Shown: positions 30,495 to 41,746 of the stretch, one piece after another
Position numbering within the stretch: the first letter of the stretch is position 1
Layout of the letters: every line of letters starts with the position of its first letter
The notes under the pieces: model-generated
Database searches by the model: none
Told to the model about the DNA's origin: nothing
What the model saw: the letters and a program-made list of their open reading frames with translations, nothing else
Program-made: the position numbers and the translations under genes
DNA from: Terana coerulea
Lineage: Eukaryota > Basidiomycota > Agaricomycetes > Polyporales > Phanerochaetaceae
Assembly (NCBI GenBank): GCA_024811115.1
Contig: JAKOGH010000480.1
Location: 44,946 to 108,945 of the forward strand
Length of the DNA: 64,000 bases
Direction: 5' to 3'

Positions 30495-31798
30495 CATGGA
30501 CTATGTTCGCGACGCGCGCCACGCCACCAGGACGGTGGAAAGGAGCGATCGTGCCCACATTCAGATTTAGGGACTCAGTCATGTGTGTGCAGCTTCCTCG
30601 ACACACTGGATTCGGGCCATTTGAAGATATTTTGGACAGAGGGACAACCGTTCTCACAATTCGAGGCATGGTTGTATCGCTGCATCCGCGAATGCGACGA
30701 CACATCCGATCCGAGCTGTTCTCTCTGAAAAATCACGCAGCTGGATTTACGGTAGCTAACGACATCGACATTTTTGCGTATCATCTCGATGCGTCAGGAA
30801 GTCTTCGGCACTGTGTTGCACATTCACTGTTGGAGGTAATGCAGAACACTCAAGTATTTTATCTTCGCTAAATGTTGCATTATAGCTATTGCATACTGTG
30901 CAAGATGCAAAGAGTTGGGACAGCTCTGGCTGGGATACTGCAGACTTGCGATGGCTACACTACGAACGCGGTTAACACAGCGGATGACGCACGAGCGCAT
31001 GTATTTGCGACCTGGGCCGACATCCAAGGTTGTGTTAATACACTTAGTCTGCCTAAGGTATGTTTTCGCACTCGCTCTCTCGACATCTACTATATACCTC
31101 CTTTTAGACGGTTATCGAGGATATAGCCGAAGGCCCCAGTGACATTCCAGCATATTGTCGCTCGGCCATCCCACCGCTGAGCTACTGTTTAAGCTCCGCA
31201 GCTTATGTCTGAAGCGCGAAAAGCAGCTGCTTTTATGCAAGCTGTGGTGACGGATTACGCGGCGACACCGCCAAGGTTATCGCTGCGGGCCGTAGATTCT
31301 ACGTGGGGCATGCAAGATGCGATTGCTTGGGTACAGGAGGCACGTAAGGAGCAAGAAACGTTGATGAATACTCTCCAGGCACGCTGAACACACGATATGC
31401 GTTCTAAGATCACGCTGGTGACTGTGTCCTCTGCTTTAGACCGTTTTGATCCCAATAACCGTCGATACCAAGATCGACTCCCCGACACCTCCTTCGCAGA
31501 CTTCTTCACTTGGCCGCTGTCAAGGCCACCACGGTCTCTGCATTGCAGAATGCTTATGCAGCCTATGGCCGATTGAGAAAGGAACTGGCTGGCCACCGGG
31601 TTGAGCCTCGCTGTTGGCCACGCTGAGGCCGACCGCGACCATGTAGGTCTACGCAGATATGCTTCGGACATACTAAACAGCACGGCATGTCTTCGGAGCG
31701 CTATGGAGGTCATGTTGAGGGAATTTACGCCTGAAATCATGGTCGCGAACACGCCCAAGCCCATGCAAGCGCGGTTCGTGATTGTGCCGCGGCTTTGA
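30495..31798 (+). CDS. Helical hypothetical protein, multi-exon
   Basis: Downstream of a CTATATAAG box, exons read: KGAIVPTFRFRDSVMCVQLP, GFGPFEDILDRGTTVLTIR, NHAAGFTVANDIDIFAYHL, HSLLE; intron GTAATGCAG to GCATTATAG (about 30837-30883); LLHTVQDAKSWDSS; after a one-base slip ALAGILQTCDGYTTNAVNTA, HVFATWADIQGCVNTLSLPK; intron GTATGTTTTC to TTTTAG (31059-31108); TVIEDIAEGPSDIPAYCRSA; another slip; SEARKAAAFMQAVVTDYAAT, DAIAWVQEARKEQETLMNT. After an intron ending CTGCTTTAG a further block (VKATTVSALQNAYAAYGRL, SAMEVMLREFTPEIMVANTP) ends at 31798. Mostly alpha-helical, no membrane segment. Family unknown. I cannot exclude two adjacent genes. Confidence 0.5.
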
Positions 31799-32379
31799 CT
31801 GCGCAGGAGGCCATTCATTTCAATTTGGTTCCCGATCGAGTTTAACGGTTTGGTGCGACTATCTATGCTGTTATGGGCGGCGGGCATAGAGGACAGTCGC
31901 AGCCGACGGTTCGCAGTGGTTGAGTGTCCTGTAACCTGAGCATTCTGACTGAACACCGCGTGCAATAATGCAATGTATTCGACAATGTATTCGTACTCAA
32001 GTACCAATAGTAAAGCTATCCAAGTACTGTCTCTTATATACTTTGCTTCGAGATGAAGAAAAGCTCGCAGCTCGAGTCGCTGCTCACGTGAACAGCTCTG
32101 CCTTCGGGCGGGCGAACGCGAGGCCCACCGGCCGTATGCATGTGCCCTGGCACGTCAAGCGGTTCGCGACCCGGCTTGCACTGGCCCGTCGGCGGCGCTT
32201 CAGTCGAAACTCTCGCTGGACGATCGCTAAGGCGTCGCCTGCCTACGCCGACGGAAGCGACACTGCCGCTATATTGTGCTCCGTCGGAGCAAACAACGCA
32301 TGTGAGCGGAACGGAGTGTGCCTGTACAGATACAGACACGCTACAGTGTTTGCAGGAAAGGCAGTCGGCGATTCACGTT
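31799..32379. other. Region without a supported gene
   Basis: A 145-codon plus-strand frame (31968-32405) is arginine/alanine-rich with no splice support, and a minus-strand frame overlaps it. A TCTTATATACTTTG motif at 32031 resembles a TATA box. I assign nothing. Confidence 0.3.
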
Positions 32380-32489
32380 GTCCCGCACAAATTATTGCCT
32401 TATAAGGTAGGGATGATGGGCCAGAACGGACCGGTCCCCTGGGCTAGACCGTCAAGGTTACCTGATAAGGCAATAATTTGTGCGGACAA
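32380..32489. repeat. 110-bp hairpin with ~30-bp arms (first of two)
   Basis: Left arm 32380-32410 (CCCGCACAAATTATTGCCTT ending AAGGTA) pairs with right arm 32459-32489 (TACCTGATAAGGCAATAATT then TGTGCGGACA) with one or two mismatches and a 48-base loop. It could be a minute inverted-repeat element or a cruciform-forming site. No target duplication is evident in the flanks. Confidence 0.85.
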
Positions 32490-32969
32490 ACAATGCGAAA
32501 ATATCGCCCGACTGTACTTTTTTCCCCGCGAAAGCACTGTAGCCTTTGCCTCCGCCTCCGAACTGCTGCAACGGAGCTCCACAGTGTCGTGCAGTCCGGG
32601 AACCCATTGAACCGAGCAGGATATGAGATCGCTTTGATTTCGTGGTCGACCGCTTCGCCGGAGGGATGGTGTGTGAAATCCGTCTGATCATATTCCTTTC
32701 GAGGCCCCGGATCGCGTTCAAACAAAATCCTAGGCCCTTATCTTCGATAAGATGAGAGTAAGCGCGCGCTCCAACCCCGCTTCACGCAGCCGCCGGCACA
32801 ACGCTTGGCATGGCATTGGCTGCCCAGGCTGGATCTGCTCAAAACACGATCGGACGGATTCCAGACGCAACGCTGCAAATGCAGCCCAGAATCCGGATCC
32901 CTCATCGACAGCGCCGACGATCTGAAAATTTCGAACTTCAGCCTTCACGGCTGGTTCGTGTACCCTTGA

Positions 32970-33079
32970 TCAACCTCACGCCAGCAAGCGCCCTACGCCC
33001 AACAGCCGCAGGTGGGGTGATGACGCGGACGCGAGCAGCGCCAACGTCGCGGCGTAGGCGCTTGCTGCGGTGAGGTTGA
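32970..33079. repeat. 110-bp hairpin with ~30-bp arms (second of two)
   Basis: Left arm 32970-32999 (TCAACCTCACGCCAGCAAGC then GCCCTACGCC) pairs with right arm 33051-33079 (GGCGTAGGCGCTTGCTGCGG then TGAGGTTGA), with about two mismatches and a 51-base loop. Same total length as the hairpin at 32380 but unrelated sequence. Confidence 0.8.
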
Positions 33080-33408
33080 GGCCCGAGGGTACGCTGGCTG
33101 AGTGGGTCATCCCTGTACTGCCCTCAAACGCTAAGTCGCTACGGAAACATCAACGGACAGGAGGTCTCCAATATATATATTTTGTACTTGCACAAATATT
33201 TTGACCATGTTTTTTCGTGACGGACGAAGAGCAAGCCTCGGCCGCTGGAAGCCCGAGGCCGAGACGTGTAAGGGATAAATTACTCTTGTGCGCAGCCAAG
33301 CTGGATACATGCCAAAAAAATAGCCAAACGTAGCTACAACGCAGTAGACGGGCGACAGAGCCCGAGCGCGGATAGATGCAAGATAACTGCATGACGCTTT
33401 GCTAATCG

Positions 33409-34627
33409 TTACTGCCGCGACTGGCCTCTTGCGAGCGTGACACGTTTTGACGAGAATGTACCCGGCGTGCGCCCTCCAGCAGCTCGCGCTTCGACACGCC
33501 CCTCGATCTCGCTCAGAATCTGCTCCGGAGGCCCGTGCCCAGCAGCAGCGGGCGGCCGGAGCCCAAGAAAGACTGCAAACGGAACGGCGCGAGCGGCGGG
33601 TGACACGCGCAAGGCGCAAGCGGACTCACCAAGATGTCGTCGCGCATCGCCCGCCGTAGCTGTTCTGGCCGCGACTCGGCGTCCGTGTTCTGTTCCACGG
33701 CGACGTCTCGGAACCACCAGTTGCTGTGCACGATCTCGTCAAACGCGCCGCGGTCCCTTATCCAGCTGTGCAGGCGATTTGCGTATCGCTGCGCTTGCTG
33801 CACGGCCTGGTGCATGAGGTGCATCCAGCGTGCGAGCGTGAGGCGTGCGCGTCGATGGGCCCGCTTGTCGCGGCCGTGACACGCGGAAGTCGAACTCGCG
33901 AGGTCAATGAGGCCGCCCGGCTTCAGGATCATGGAGATTTGATCGACGAGACCTGCGTAGTCGCGATCTAGTATGACGCAGGCCCCAGATCAAGCCAGTA
34001 ACTATGATGCCGCGACGCAGGCCGACGCAATCAGTGCTCCTCGGAATCGGTGACGCACCCCAGACGAGATGAACGGGCGTGGCGCGACGTTGAAGTCGCC
34101 ATAGAAATGCTGTAGGCCGAGGTTGATGTCGCCAATCTCGGCCTCCCGAATGCCAAGTAAGTGACTGGCGCGGCGGCACGGCCGACCGATAGCCTAAGCG
34201 AGCGACACACCTGCAGCTCGGAGGCATGCTCCTGCACGGCTGTCGGGTGAGTGGCTAACCGCGCGACGTAAACATAACACACGCGACAGGGTTTGCATGG
34301 GACGGTGTCGACGGCGACGGCGCTACAGTGGGGAAGTCGCGCGCGACGCCGAAAGATCCCGCATGCATGCGAGATGAAAACAGTGAAGAGCTGTAGGTCA
34401 AGCGACGCACCAACTCCCGCTAACCGAGATCAACACAGCTCTTGGGTTCCCCCGAGGTCTTGGGCTAAAATAGCAGGCAGGGCGACGGTACCGACCCATG
34501 ACTTCCCTGAACATGGTATGCTGCTTGTCTGAGCGCAGTCAGACTCAGAGGTGATCCATACACGCACACCGAAACCACTCACCCAGCCAGTCCAATTCTT
34601 CGCTTCTTCACCGGTGAAGCGATACAC
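33409..34627 (-). CDS. SAM-dependent methyltransferase, fragmented frames
   Basis: On the minus strand, in order: FTGEEAKNWTGWVSGF and GKSWVGTVAL (near motif I), a piece PHCSAVAVDTVPCKP (end of strand 2), an intron with GTGTGTCGC donor, then EAEIGDINLGLQHFYGDFNV, APRPFISSGVRH, YAGLVDQISMILKPGGLIDL (post-motif II 'LKPGG'), RLHSWIRDRGAFDEIVHSNW, LGSGRPLLLGTGL and the end EQILSEIEGRVEARAAGG with FSSKRVTLARGQSRQ. This is the layout of fungal class I methyltransferases of the UMTA/LaeA-like kind found in large numbers in Agaricomycetes, where they act on small molecules or unknown substrates. Single-base slips occur in DLASS versus GEFDFRV and in GTGLRSRF versus GTGLPEQI. The N-terminal start is not certain. 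Confidence 0.65.
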
Positions 34628-34920
34628 CTCCTAGTACTTGGTTGAGCCCTTGGCCGTATTCGTGCTCTGTATGCGCTTCGCGCTGCATGGAGCTCGCCAC
34701 GGAGAACACGGACGGGCGCTTGGCGTAGGTCGCGCGAAGTCCCAGTCCAGAGTCGCGACGGAGCTTGCGCGCTGCCCCGCGCGAGCTGTAGGGCATGGAG
34801 CCAGCTGGCCGAGGTCGGACATCTTGACGTCGTGACCGCGCGACGGAGGTGGGCGTAGAGCAGGAGGCTTGCATAGCCGCGGGCGCGAGCGCGTGATAGC
34901 TGTGTCGAGGGCGAGCGCGC

Positions 34921-35220
34921 ATGGACCGCGGCCGTGGGTTTTATGCATCTAGAAGACCGCGGAGACAGCACAAAGTAACACGATTCGCCACAGCCAAATT
35001 CGGCGGAGACACCACCCGCGAGCTAGCATCAGCAGTAGGGCATTTTGGCACCGGATATATCCATGCCCTTTTAGGAAGGCTTCCTAAAGAGGTTGCCATC
35101 ACCGCAGCATCTGAGGGTGCGCTCCTATTGGTCTCGGGTGAAGTAGGGCGCCCAGGGAGTCTGCCTCGGCTCCGCCGTGATAGCGCTCTCTTTTATGCAG
35201 CCTTCCTGATATGGGCATAG
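34921..35220 (+). CDS. Hypothetical protein or exon
   Basis: A plus-strand frame reads VTRFATAKFGGDTTRELASA, VGHFGTGYIHALLGRLPKEV, AITAASEGALLLVSGEVG, ending FLIWA-stop. It overlaps GC-rich minus-strand frames of the methyltransferase 5' region. A possible continuation in another frame is KMPTDFSALRAPGDPSACQG near 35240. No domain recognised. Confidence 0.3.
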   Translation: MDRGRGFYASRRPRRQHKVTRFATAKFGGDTTRELASAVGHFGTGYIHALLGRLPKEVAITAASEGALLLVSGEVGRPGSLPRLRRDSALFYAAFLIWA

Positions 35221-35885
35221 ATATCTCCCGGCTGCCAAAATGCCTACTGACTTCTCTGCCCTCCGTGCCCCCGGAGACCCTAGCGCTTGTCAAGGTTCTT
35301 TGATTCATATTACTTTGTATAGTTTAGCGCGGGCAGGACCCCTGAACTGAGAGCCCTCAAGGGTATTTCTGAAGTCGCTTTCAATAAGATCCAAATCTCT
35401 GATGCCCCTGGTCCTGTCAAATTACTTGAATCCGCCAAGTCACATAACTTAAGTACATGCATGAACAAGTGGATGTATTGGGACTGGACCATTTGATGAC
35501 TAATGAGTAACTGATGCGCGACTGAGTGATTGATGCAAAACCAGCGCGCATGCGCGACTGTGGCCTCACAACGGCTTGCCGGAGCCTTTAGAGGCCAGGG
35601 CGGTTGGAACATGTCTGTTTTCACCTTGTCCAAGTGGTCAACGCTATAACCTCAAGCGACTCCCCCGGCTCATCGACTGGCATTGGCTGTCCACCCCTGC
35701 TCGCCACGGCCGGCTTCGGTCGCAGTAGTGGTATGTATACGCCTTGCTGCACAGATCACACAAACTCAGAATGGAGAGCAAGCCAATCAGATGGCTTGCG
35801 ATCACTTGTGATCAGCTCGGAGAGTCGCAAATATGTATAATAGATCACTCACCCTTAGCTTTCCCTTTATTATACTCCTGAAGCA
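35221..35885. other. Possible exon of an N-terminal helical domain, otherwise empty
   Basis: Around 35336-35500 a plus-strand reading ELRALKGISEVAFNKIQISD, APGPVKLLESAKSHNLSTC resembles the short helical N-terminal segment that precedes NACHT/TPR proteins in Agaricomycetes, but nothing downstream supports such a protein. The rest shows no gene. Confidence 0.3.
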
Positions 35886-36826
35886 TCACGATGGTCGAGT
35901 TTGAGCTTGAGGCGGGGATACAGCTTCGACAGTTTCTTGAAGTATCCAGTTAGGCTGCTGATTGTGCGGTGTCACAACAAAAACGCGAGGCTTAGGCCTT
36001 CCTTCGGCATCCGCGAAAGATACGGACGAGGCCTTCCTCGATTGACATCCATCTTGAGAGTTGTCGCCATCGTCGTAGGACCACGCCTGCCATTCGCTGC
36101 CGTGCTTGTAGATGAATAAATCGCCAGATAGAATTCCAGTACTGGGGCGGGAGAAGGGGGGCAGATATCGCAGCATCACCGCAAGCCTCAAAGTAATGTA
36201 GATAGGTGTTCGTGTCTCGATCTTCCTCTTCTTGCTGACGCTGACGTCACCGAACGGGACCTAAGCAAGATGGTGTGAACTCTGTAGAGCAAGTTATGCA
36301 TAGGAAGATGCTCACCGAGGTGTGAGAGGGGGACGGCCGAGGCACGGGGTTGAGCCGTGCCACTACCAGATGGGTCTGTACCGAGGCCAACAGAGATCCC
36401 GTCGAGTGTCGTAGAAGAGGCCAGCGTTCTTCGCGGTCTGGGGTTGTCAGATCACGAGCATCGTTTAAACAGCTGTCGCCGCTTGCTTTTCAGAAAAAGT
36501 CCATCAGCATTGAGAGCGGCAGACGTGCGACCGCCTGACGCATTCGACAAGGCGGGGCTGTGGCTTCGTATATCGAGTTGTTCTGCCCCGCGATCGCTAA
36601 CACAATCCACAATCAACAATTCCCGGCCCAACGTGCGATATATGCGTACCTGGAATGTTCGGCAACCTGCACCTCTGCCTCCGCCTCGCGCTTCGAGCTG
36701 TTGAGAACGGTCCACATATTCACAGTCTACGCGAGTAGAATGAGCCATCGCCGGGCGGAATCTGTCTATGCAATCATGAAGACTCTGCGCTGGACGTGAT
36801 ACCAGCACAAAAGCAGTTCGCCTCAC
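35886..36826 (-). CDS. Three-exon hypothetical protein
   Basis: Minus strand from about 36826: LHDCIDRFRPAMAHSTRVDC, QQLEARGGGRGAGCRTFQ; intron GTACGCATATATC to GTGTTAG (about 36648-36596); DRGAEQLDIRSHSPALSNAS, ADGLFLKSKRRQLFKRCS; a one-base slip or unclear stretch; intron GTGAGCATC to TGCTTAG (36316-36261); VPFGDVSVSKKRKIETRTP, YLPPFSRPSTGILSGDLFI, YKHGSEWQAWSYDDGDNSQD, PRVFVVTPHNQQP, ending TRPS-stop at 35886. Basic clusters (KKRK, KSKRR) suggest a nuclear protein. Not recognised. Confidence 0.45.
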
Positions 36827-37047
36827 CGAAAGAAACGCTCTTGGGCAAGGTTCTGCTTATACGCCACGAGAATTTCGTTTGGCCTCCCAAAACTTTGTTC
36901 ATAGCAATATCCATACGCTCGTATTGCATAGCCGGAGAGGCATGGTGGTGAAGCCAAGAACGTGCAGCAGGGACGTGTAGTAGCGCGATATAGTCCAGGA
37001 CTGTTGGCGCCGCGCTTCGTATATGTATCGTTGAGAAGCGCCACCAC

Positions 37048-38585
37048 GTGTCTGGTCAAAGCGCTTCCAAGTCAACGCCGGCCACCTTCAGATCGTCCTT
37101 TGTTCTTTCGAATTCCTTCCTGGCACGCCTTCGCGACATGAATGACAGTTTGCTCTACGAGAAGAAATGGGTTATGGACAAGCTGAAGGACTACAAGCTC
37201 AGTGGGCTCGCTGCTGCATTCAGGCCCTTGGCGGGACAAAGCTAGCCGTTGGAGACCACTATACCGTTCAAGTGTACGCTGTCCAGACAGGCGAAATCTT
37301 GGACGTCATTGCCAAAGCACGACCGGTGGCCATTGCCTGGACCACATGCTCGACAAAGCATACTACCGGCGGCCCGATGCTCGTGAGCGTACACGATGAC
37401 GGGTCCATTGTGAATGCGGTGTTTCCAGAGGTACGCACGCCCATCCATTCGGCCATTCTCTGTAGTCTCTATCTTCTTGCAGGGAAATTTGACGGTTGAA
37501 TACACCAAGCTGCTTGGGCATCAAGGCTTGTCCGCCATGGCAGTTCGCGAATGACGGTCGTTTGGCGACCGGTGGGGCGCAGATATATGTGTTTGGCGAC
37601 TGACAGTGAACGTAGTGCTTGTTCTTTATCCTTCTCAACTAGTGTTTAGATGTGCACATTTAGTCCATTGGCTAGTATACGCCAGACTTTCCGAGCCCAG
37701 GACCATTGGCGCGAACAAGCATCTACCTGTCGAAATAACCGCGCTGCACTGGCCGGCCCGACCGCGAATCACTCATCGCCTCTTACAGGCATCATGGAAT
37801 TCAGTACGTGCCAAATGATTGAGCCTACATGTAGTCACTTACCACGGATTATACGAGAATGTGGGATATCAATAGCTCGCAGGTCATAGACTACTTGGTT
37901 ACGACTACAGATTCCTCGTAAGTCTGAGTCAGTATTGCTACCAAAGCTCTGATAACCGCCTCCTCAGGGGCCCTAGCTGTCTGTCACACGATGGCAAGCT
38001 CCTCGTTGTATCAGCTCCTTCAGGTTTCGATGTGTACGCCATGGAGGAAAGACGAAACGTGGCGCTGTGCACCTTAGGCAATTCTACTCGGCCAAATCGT
38101 CCCTTGACCTTCCATCCAAACAGTTATGTTCTTATCGCCGTTGACGGCGAGTCCAATCCCACCCTGTGGGATGTAGCGCCAACAAACACGGACCAAACTG
38201 GTCCGCGGTTGCTTCAACCACTAGAACACACGTGTAAGTATTAGCTCCCTTCAAGGTTGACTAACTGACGCCCTGAATGGGACGGCTTCACAATAGCTGG
38301 CGGTCCTGTACTTTCAGTGGCGGTAAGTCTCACGTGTATCTTGGTGTTAGTTCTCATTAATCAAGTTCGCAATCTTAACTTGATATAGGCTCATGGAGAT
38401 GGAGATGGAGACGATGACCACTACATATGTACGCTGACAGACTCGGAAATTGTTTTATGGGAAGCACCGTGTAGGTCTGCACCGTACGTGCTGAATGCAT
38501 TGTCTATGGCTTATCGTCGTTTTCAGCCCTCAAGAGCACTCGTGATCACGCTGCGAGCAATGATGAAGGCGAGTCGGCGCTGTGA
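37048..38585 (+). CDS. WD40-repeat protein
   Basis: Plus strand. Exon 1 from 37048: KKWVMDKLKDYKLSGLAAAF, then one base out KLAVGDHYTVQVYAVQTGEI, PMLVSVHDDGSIVNAVFPE. After an intron (GTACGCACG to TTGCAG, ~37432-37481): VEYTKLLGHQGLSAMAF, NDGRLATGGAQIYVFGD. Later exons: LTTDYTRMWDINSSQVIDYL; intron GTAAGTCTG to CTCAG; PSCLSHDGKLLVVSAPSGFD, TFHPNSYVLIAVDGESNPTL then WDVAP; intron GTAAGTATT to CAATAG; intron GTAAGTCTC to TATAG; DHYICTLTDSEIVLWEAP; intron GTAGGTCTG to TTTCAG; SLKSTRDHAASNDEGESAL-stop. WD blades are visible at GHQG...IYVF, RMWD, TLWD and VLWE. Such proteins form beta-propeller scaffolds; the specific partner is unknown. Two single-base slips (after GLAAAFRPLAG and after GLSAMA). 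Confidence 0.65.
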
Positions 38586-39941
38586 TTCTGTTGACCTTAC
38601 TAACTCTCTACGCCAGGAATCGATCTCCTTTGTATCTTCAGTGAAAGCGCTTGCTGTTTATGCTGCTTGCTTTGCGACCCTGCTTCTTTGTGTCTTTCAA
38701 ATCGGCATCCGCTGGTCTTCTATCGTGTGCTACATGCGCACCGTCGACGCGTGTCAATACTTGCTTTGTCCGATGATACTGAAAGCGACGCCAGATGACC
38801 CGGATCTGAGCTTGACTGCCACCTTTCCTTTGTTCGATATGCCACCCCGCTTCCACGTGTACCTAATTCATTTGATTTGTGTCCCTCAATGCGTCTTTGT
38901 TCGTGACTCTGGCCTTAAAGGGGCGTATGGCAGGGCTCAAGTCTACCAGCCCTCTACAATGTCTCTTCCTCATCGTCTCGTCACTGCTCTCTGCATTGCT
39001 CACCGTGCGGCCACTCCAATGCGGTATGCGCTTCGCGACATCTCTGCTCCGTTTTCAGAGGCGGGCTCTGCGCCAAGGGAGCAATTAATCAGTCTAGATC
39101 TGGTCAATATACTGGTCGAAATCGCAAGCCCCCCTTCATGATTGCCGGAAGGACGCCCGTCATTTGACGGAAGACATCGAGTTCAAGGTAAGTATGTACG
39201 TTACAGTCCCTCGGCAGAGTTTTACGATCCTGAACAGACGTACCATGATGAAGCTATCACCTTACTGGCGAAATGTGTTATCTATTACGCCAAGGAGATC
39301 AGCGAAAAGCGCGTTGATGAAGATGTAGTCATTGGCGTCAGCTTCGCCAGCCGCCGGCATCCTTCTTGATGTTGTCTGGACATGCCGGGTCGGGCACTTT
39401 CCGCGCTGAGAGTTCACCTGTGCACAACCACTCAGCGCCCTCAAACACCGCCATGTCCCAGCTCCTTCTCAACTTCGCCATCTTACACATCGCTGCTCTG
39501 TATGTGGGTCTCTTTGTGCAATCATGTGCTTCACTGACGGTTTGATAGCTCCGTGCCGCCCGAAATCACCGATTCCTTTGCTAAAATTGTCTTCACTCTA
39601 TGGGTCGACAGTCGGCATCCATTGTGGTCACAAGCACTCCTAAACTGCTTACACATGACTATCAGAGTACCTGCGAGAACGATCACACGTCCATGCCACA
39701 CTTCTACGAGGATATTGTCACAACCACTGGTCCCTGCAAAGTCCAGGCCAAACTCTTGCACGAGCTGGAGGCAGACAAGTTCTCGATCAGCCCTCGCTGC
39801 AGCTGCTCCACCAAGTTCACGCTTTGGCTTACTATGGCCCAGTGTACTGGAGCCAATGGGGTACTTTTTAGTACGCCGGCATTAGCCTCTTATGCCGCCG
39901 TCAGAACTGTTCAGGAGACGAGCGTTACATCAAGGGCGTAA
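38586..39941 (+). CDS. Fragmented coding block, function unknown
   Basis: A 217-codon frame (38488-39141) overlaps the WD40 tail and contains a hydrophobic LAVYAACFATLLLCVFQIGI; its first part is intron of the WD40 gene, so only the 3' part can be independent. Strong exon pieces follow: LISLDLVNILVEIASP, DCRKDARHLTEDIEFK, a 49-base intron (GTAAGTATG to CTGAACAG), TYHDEAITLLAKCVIYYAKE, ISEKRVDEDVVIGVSFAS; then MSQLLLNFAILHIAAL, an intron (GTATGTGGG to TTGATAG, ~39501-39549), SVPPEITDSFAKIVFTLWVD and, one frame on, VQAKLLHELEADKFSISPRC. A run of six C at 39128 is where the first slip sits. Unrecognised family. Confidence 0.35.
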
Positions 39942-40029
39942 CTCTCTTAGAGGGGTCCATGTCATCACGTACGCACAGCATCGCTGCTCTACACACTATG
40001 ATCTACTGACGGAATGGATTGAATATTGT

Positions 40030-40802
40030 ATAGAATTCTAATGAAGAAAGCCGCCTTGCTTGGCAGTCCCAAATTGGACGCCGACTTGGCGAGAGGATTG
40101 GAGGACATGCGACTCGTCGAACTGGCCGCTCAGGCTCTGTTATTTGCTGCACAGTCACAAGCAGGAAGTCAGTCGCACAAAATTGGTAGGAGATGAGTAT
40201 TTGTTCTGTATGTACGTGCAATCTGAGCATTTTGGTGTTTTTAGACAAACTATCCCGGTCTTCTCCACTGGATTGCCATGGTAGCGCGAGGGCGCTACAT
40301 CCGGATTACTCCTGGACAACTTACCGCCACAGTCTATCCACGTTTTGACCAACCTTCCATGGATTCCTCCATCTCTTGCTCTCTATAAATCACGGGCATT
40401 GTTACGGCCTACTCATGAAGCACTCTCGGCGCTATCTCCGTCCGACTATCCGTCGCGTGATCACGCATTGGAAACCTGGGCTGAGTTTGGCCGCAAGATT
40501 TTGGACACTAGCTTCGCTCTCAATATCACAGGATGGGAACCGCCCCCGTCTTCCGATGCATTGTCCGGGCGTGCCGGGATGCCATTTGGTCTAAGTGCCT
40601 TTGCTCAGGAACGCCGGCTTTGCACCTCTTGCGTCTCTGTCGAGGCTGCCAGAAAGCTTATTACTGTGGTGTTAGGTGCCAAGAATCGTGAGTATCGTTT
40701 CCTTCTTTATAGCACCAGACTGATTTATGACGTTTTATAGGGATTGGTCGAACTCATCGCGCAGTATGCCGCGGCGAGAATACTCTCACGGCATTGGATT
40801 AA
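40030..40802 (+). CDS. Three-exon hypothetical protein
   Basis: ATG near 40041: MKKAALLGSPKLDADLARGL, EDMRLVELAAQALLFAAQSQ, AGSQSHKI; intron GTAGGAGAT to TTTTTAG (~40188-40245); after a frame change LLDNLPPQSIHVLTNLPWIP, LYKSRALLRPTHEALSALSP, DHALETWAEFGRKILDTSFA, GMPFGLSAFAQERRL, EAARKLITVVLGAKN; intron GTGAGTATC to TTTATAG (~40688-40740); then GLVELIAQYAAARILSRHWI or, in another frame, GRTHRAVCRGENTL, ending near 40802. Helical and leucine-rich, with a possible nuclease- or ribosomal-like feel that I cannot support. It immediately precedes repeat copy C. Confidence 0.4.
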
Positions 40803-41074
40803 ATAGCAAGGGCTCTAGTCAATGTCCTTCATTCCTCACTGTACATTATGTGTTATCATATATGGTATCTGGTAAATACTGTCTGATCACTGTAACCCGG
40901 TCCATATTACCATATAACTAATATTCAAGCACGTCGCCCAATAATAACACGGCACAAGAGGAGGCTCCTTCACTTCGCTCCCAGGGAGAAGGTCAGGGCG
41001 GCGTTTGGCTAGGGTGGCGTTGGCCGAGGCTGCTGCAAGGCTTGTGGTCAATTAATCTGCCTTGTCGCATTCGT

Positions 41075-41260
41075 CCGCAGCGACGATATTCTCGAGGAGC
41101 GAGGGCGACCGTTGGGGACGTAGCTCGAACACCGCTACCCAAGCAGACAGGTCAGAGACGAAGAGCGTATAGAGCCCTGATAGACAGACTCACCGTGCTG
41201 CAGTCGTCCGCAGCGACGATATTCTCGACGAGCGAGGGCGGCCGTCGAGGACGCTGGCTC
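41075..41260 (-). repeat. Intron-bearing tandem array, left end of copy C
   Basis: Two GATATTCTCGA blocks (about 41086 and 41218) around one 59-base intron-like sequence read on the minus strand. It is the inverted counterpart of 43740-44000. Confidence 0.85.
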
Positions 41261-41746
41261 GAAGACCGCGGTAGGTCGGATGTTCGCCCTGCTGGCGGGA
41301 TCCTGCTGCGAGCCCTCGCTGCACCGGAGCGCCCTCCCGAGAGTGGCGATCCCCTGTGAGCTGTGACGGAGCAATCATCTCCCTGTGCGTGCTTCTCCCA
41401 GGTATTCGGGCGTGGCCATGCCAGTACGGGCTTGAGGCTGCTGGACGGCACTTGGACAAAGACAACTTTGCAAGCGCTAGCGCCTCCACGCTGAGAATTG
41501 TCGGGCGTTTAGATGGATCCGGGCCGTCATTTGACATGCCGATCTTATCTTACTCGCGCGAGCGCTCACGCCAAGTCTGCTTCATCTCGATTCTCGACTC
41601 AGTCTTTCGCCGTTTCTACAGTAAAACGAACGCATTTCATAGAAGTATAGCAGCGCACATGAAATGCTCTGAAGAATGTTCTTAAAATGCGAAAAGAAGC
41701 CGTTACGACCGCGAGCTGTCTTTCCGTCATACAGCCTGTAAGCCCC

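Noticed and set aside
31255..32007. 250-codon open frame on the minus strand
   Set aside because: It is the antisense shadow of the plus-strand exons at 31205-31798, which have splice sites and helical protein character; serine/arginine-rich composition matches a complement frame.
38488..39141. 217-codon plus-strand frame with one hydrophobic segment as a separate membrane protein
   Set aside because: Its first part is the last intron and final exon of the WD40 gene in another frame; the remainder has no independent start or support.
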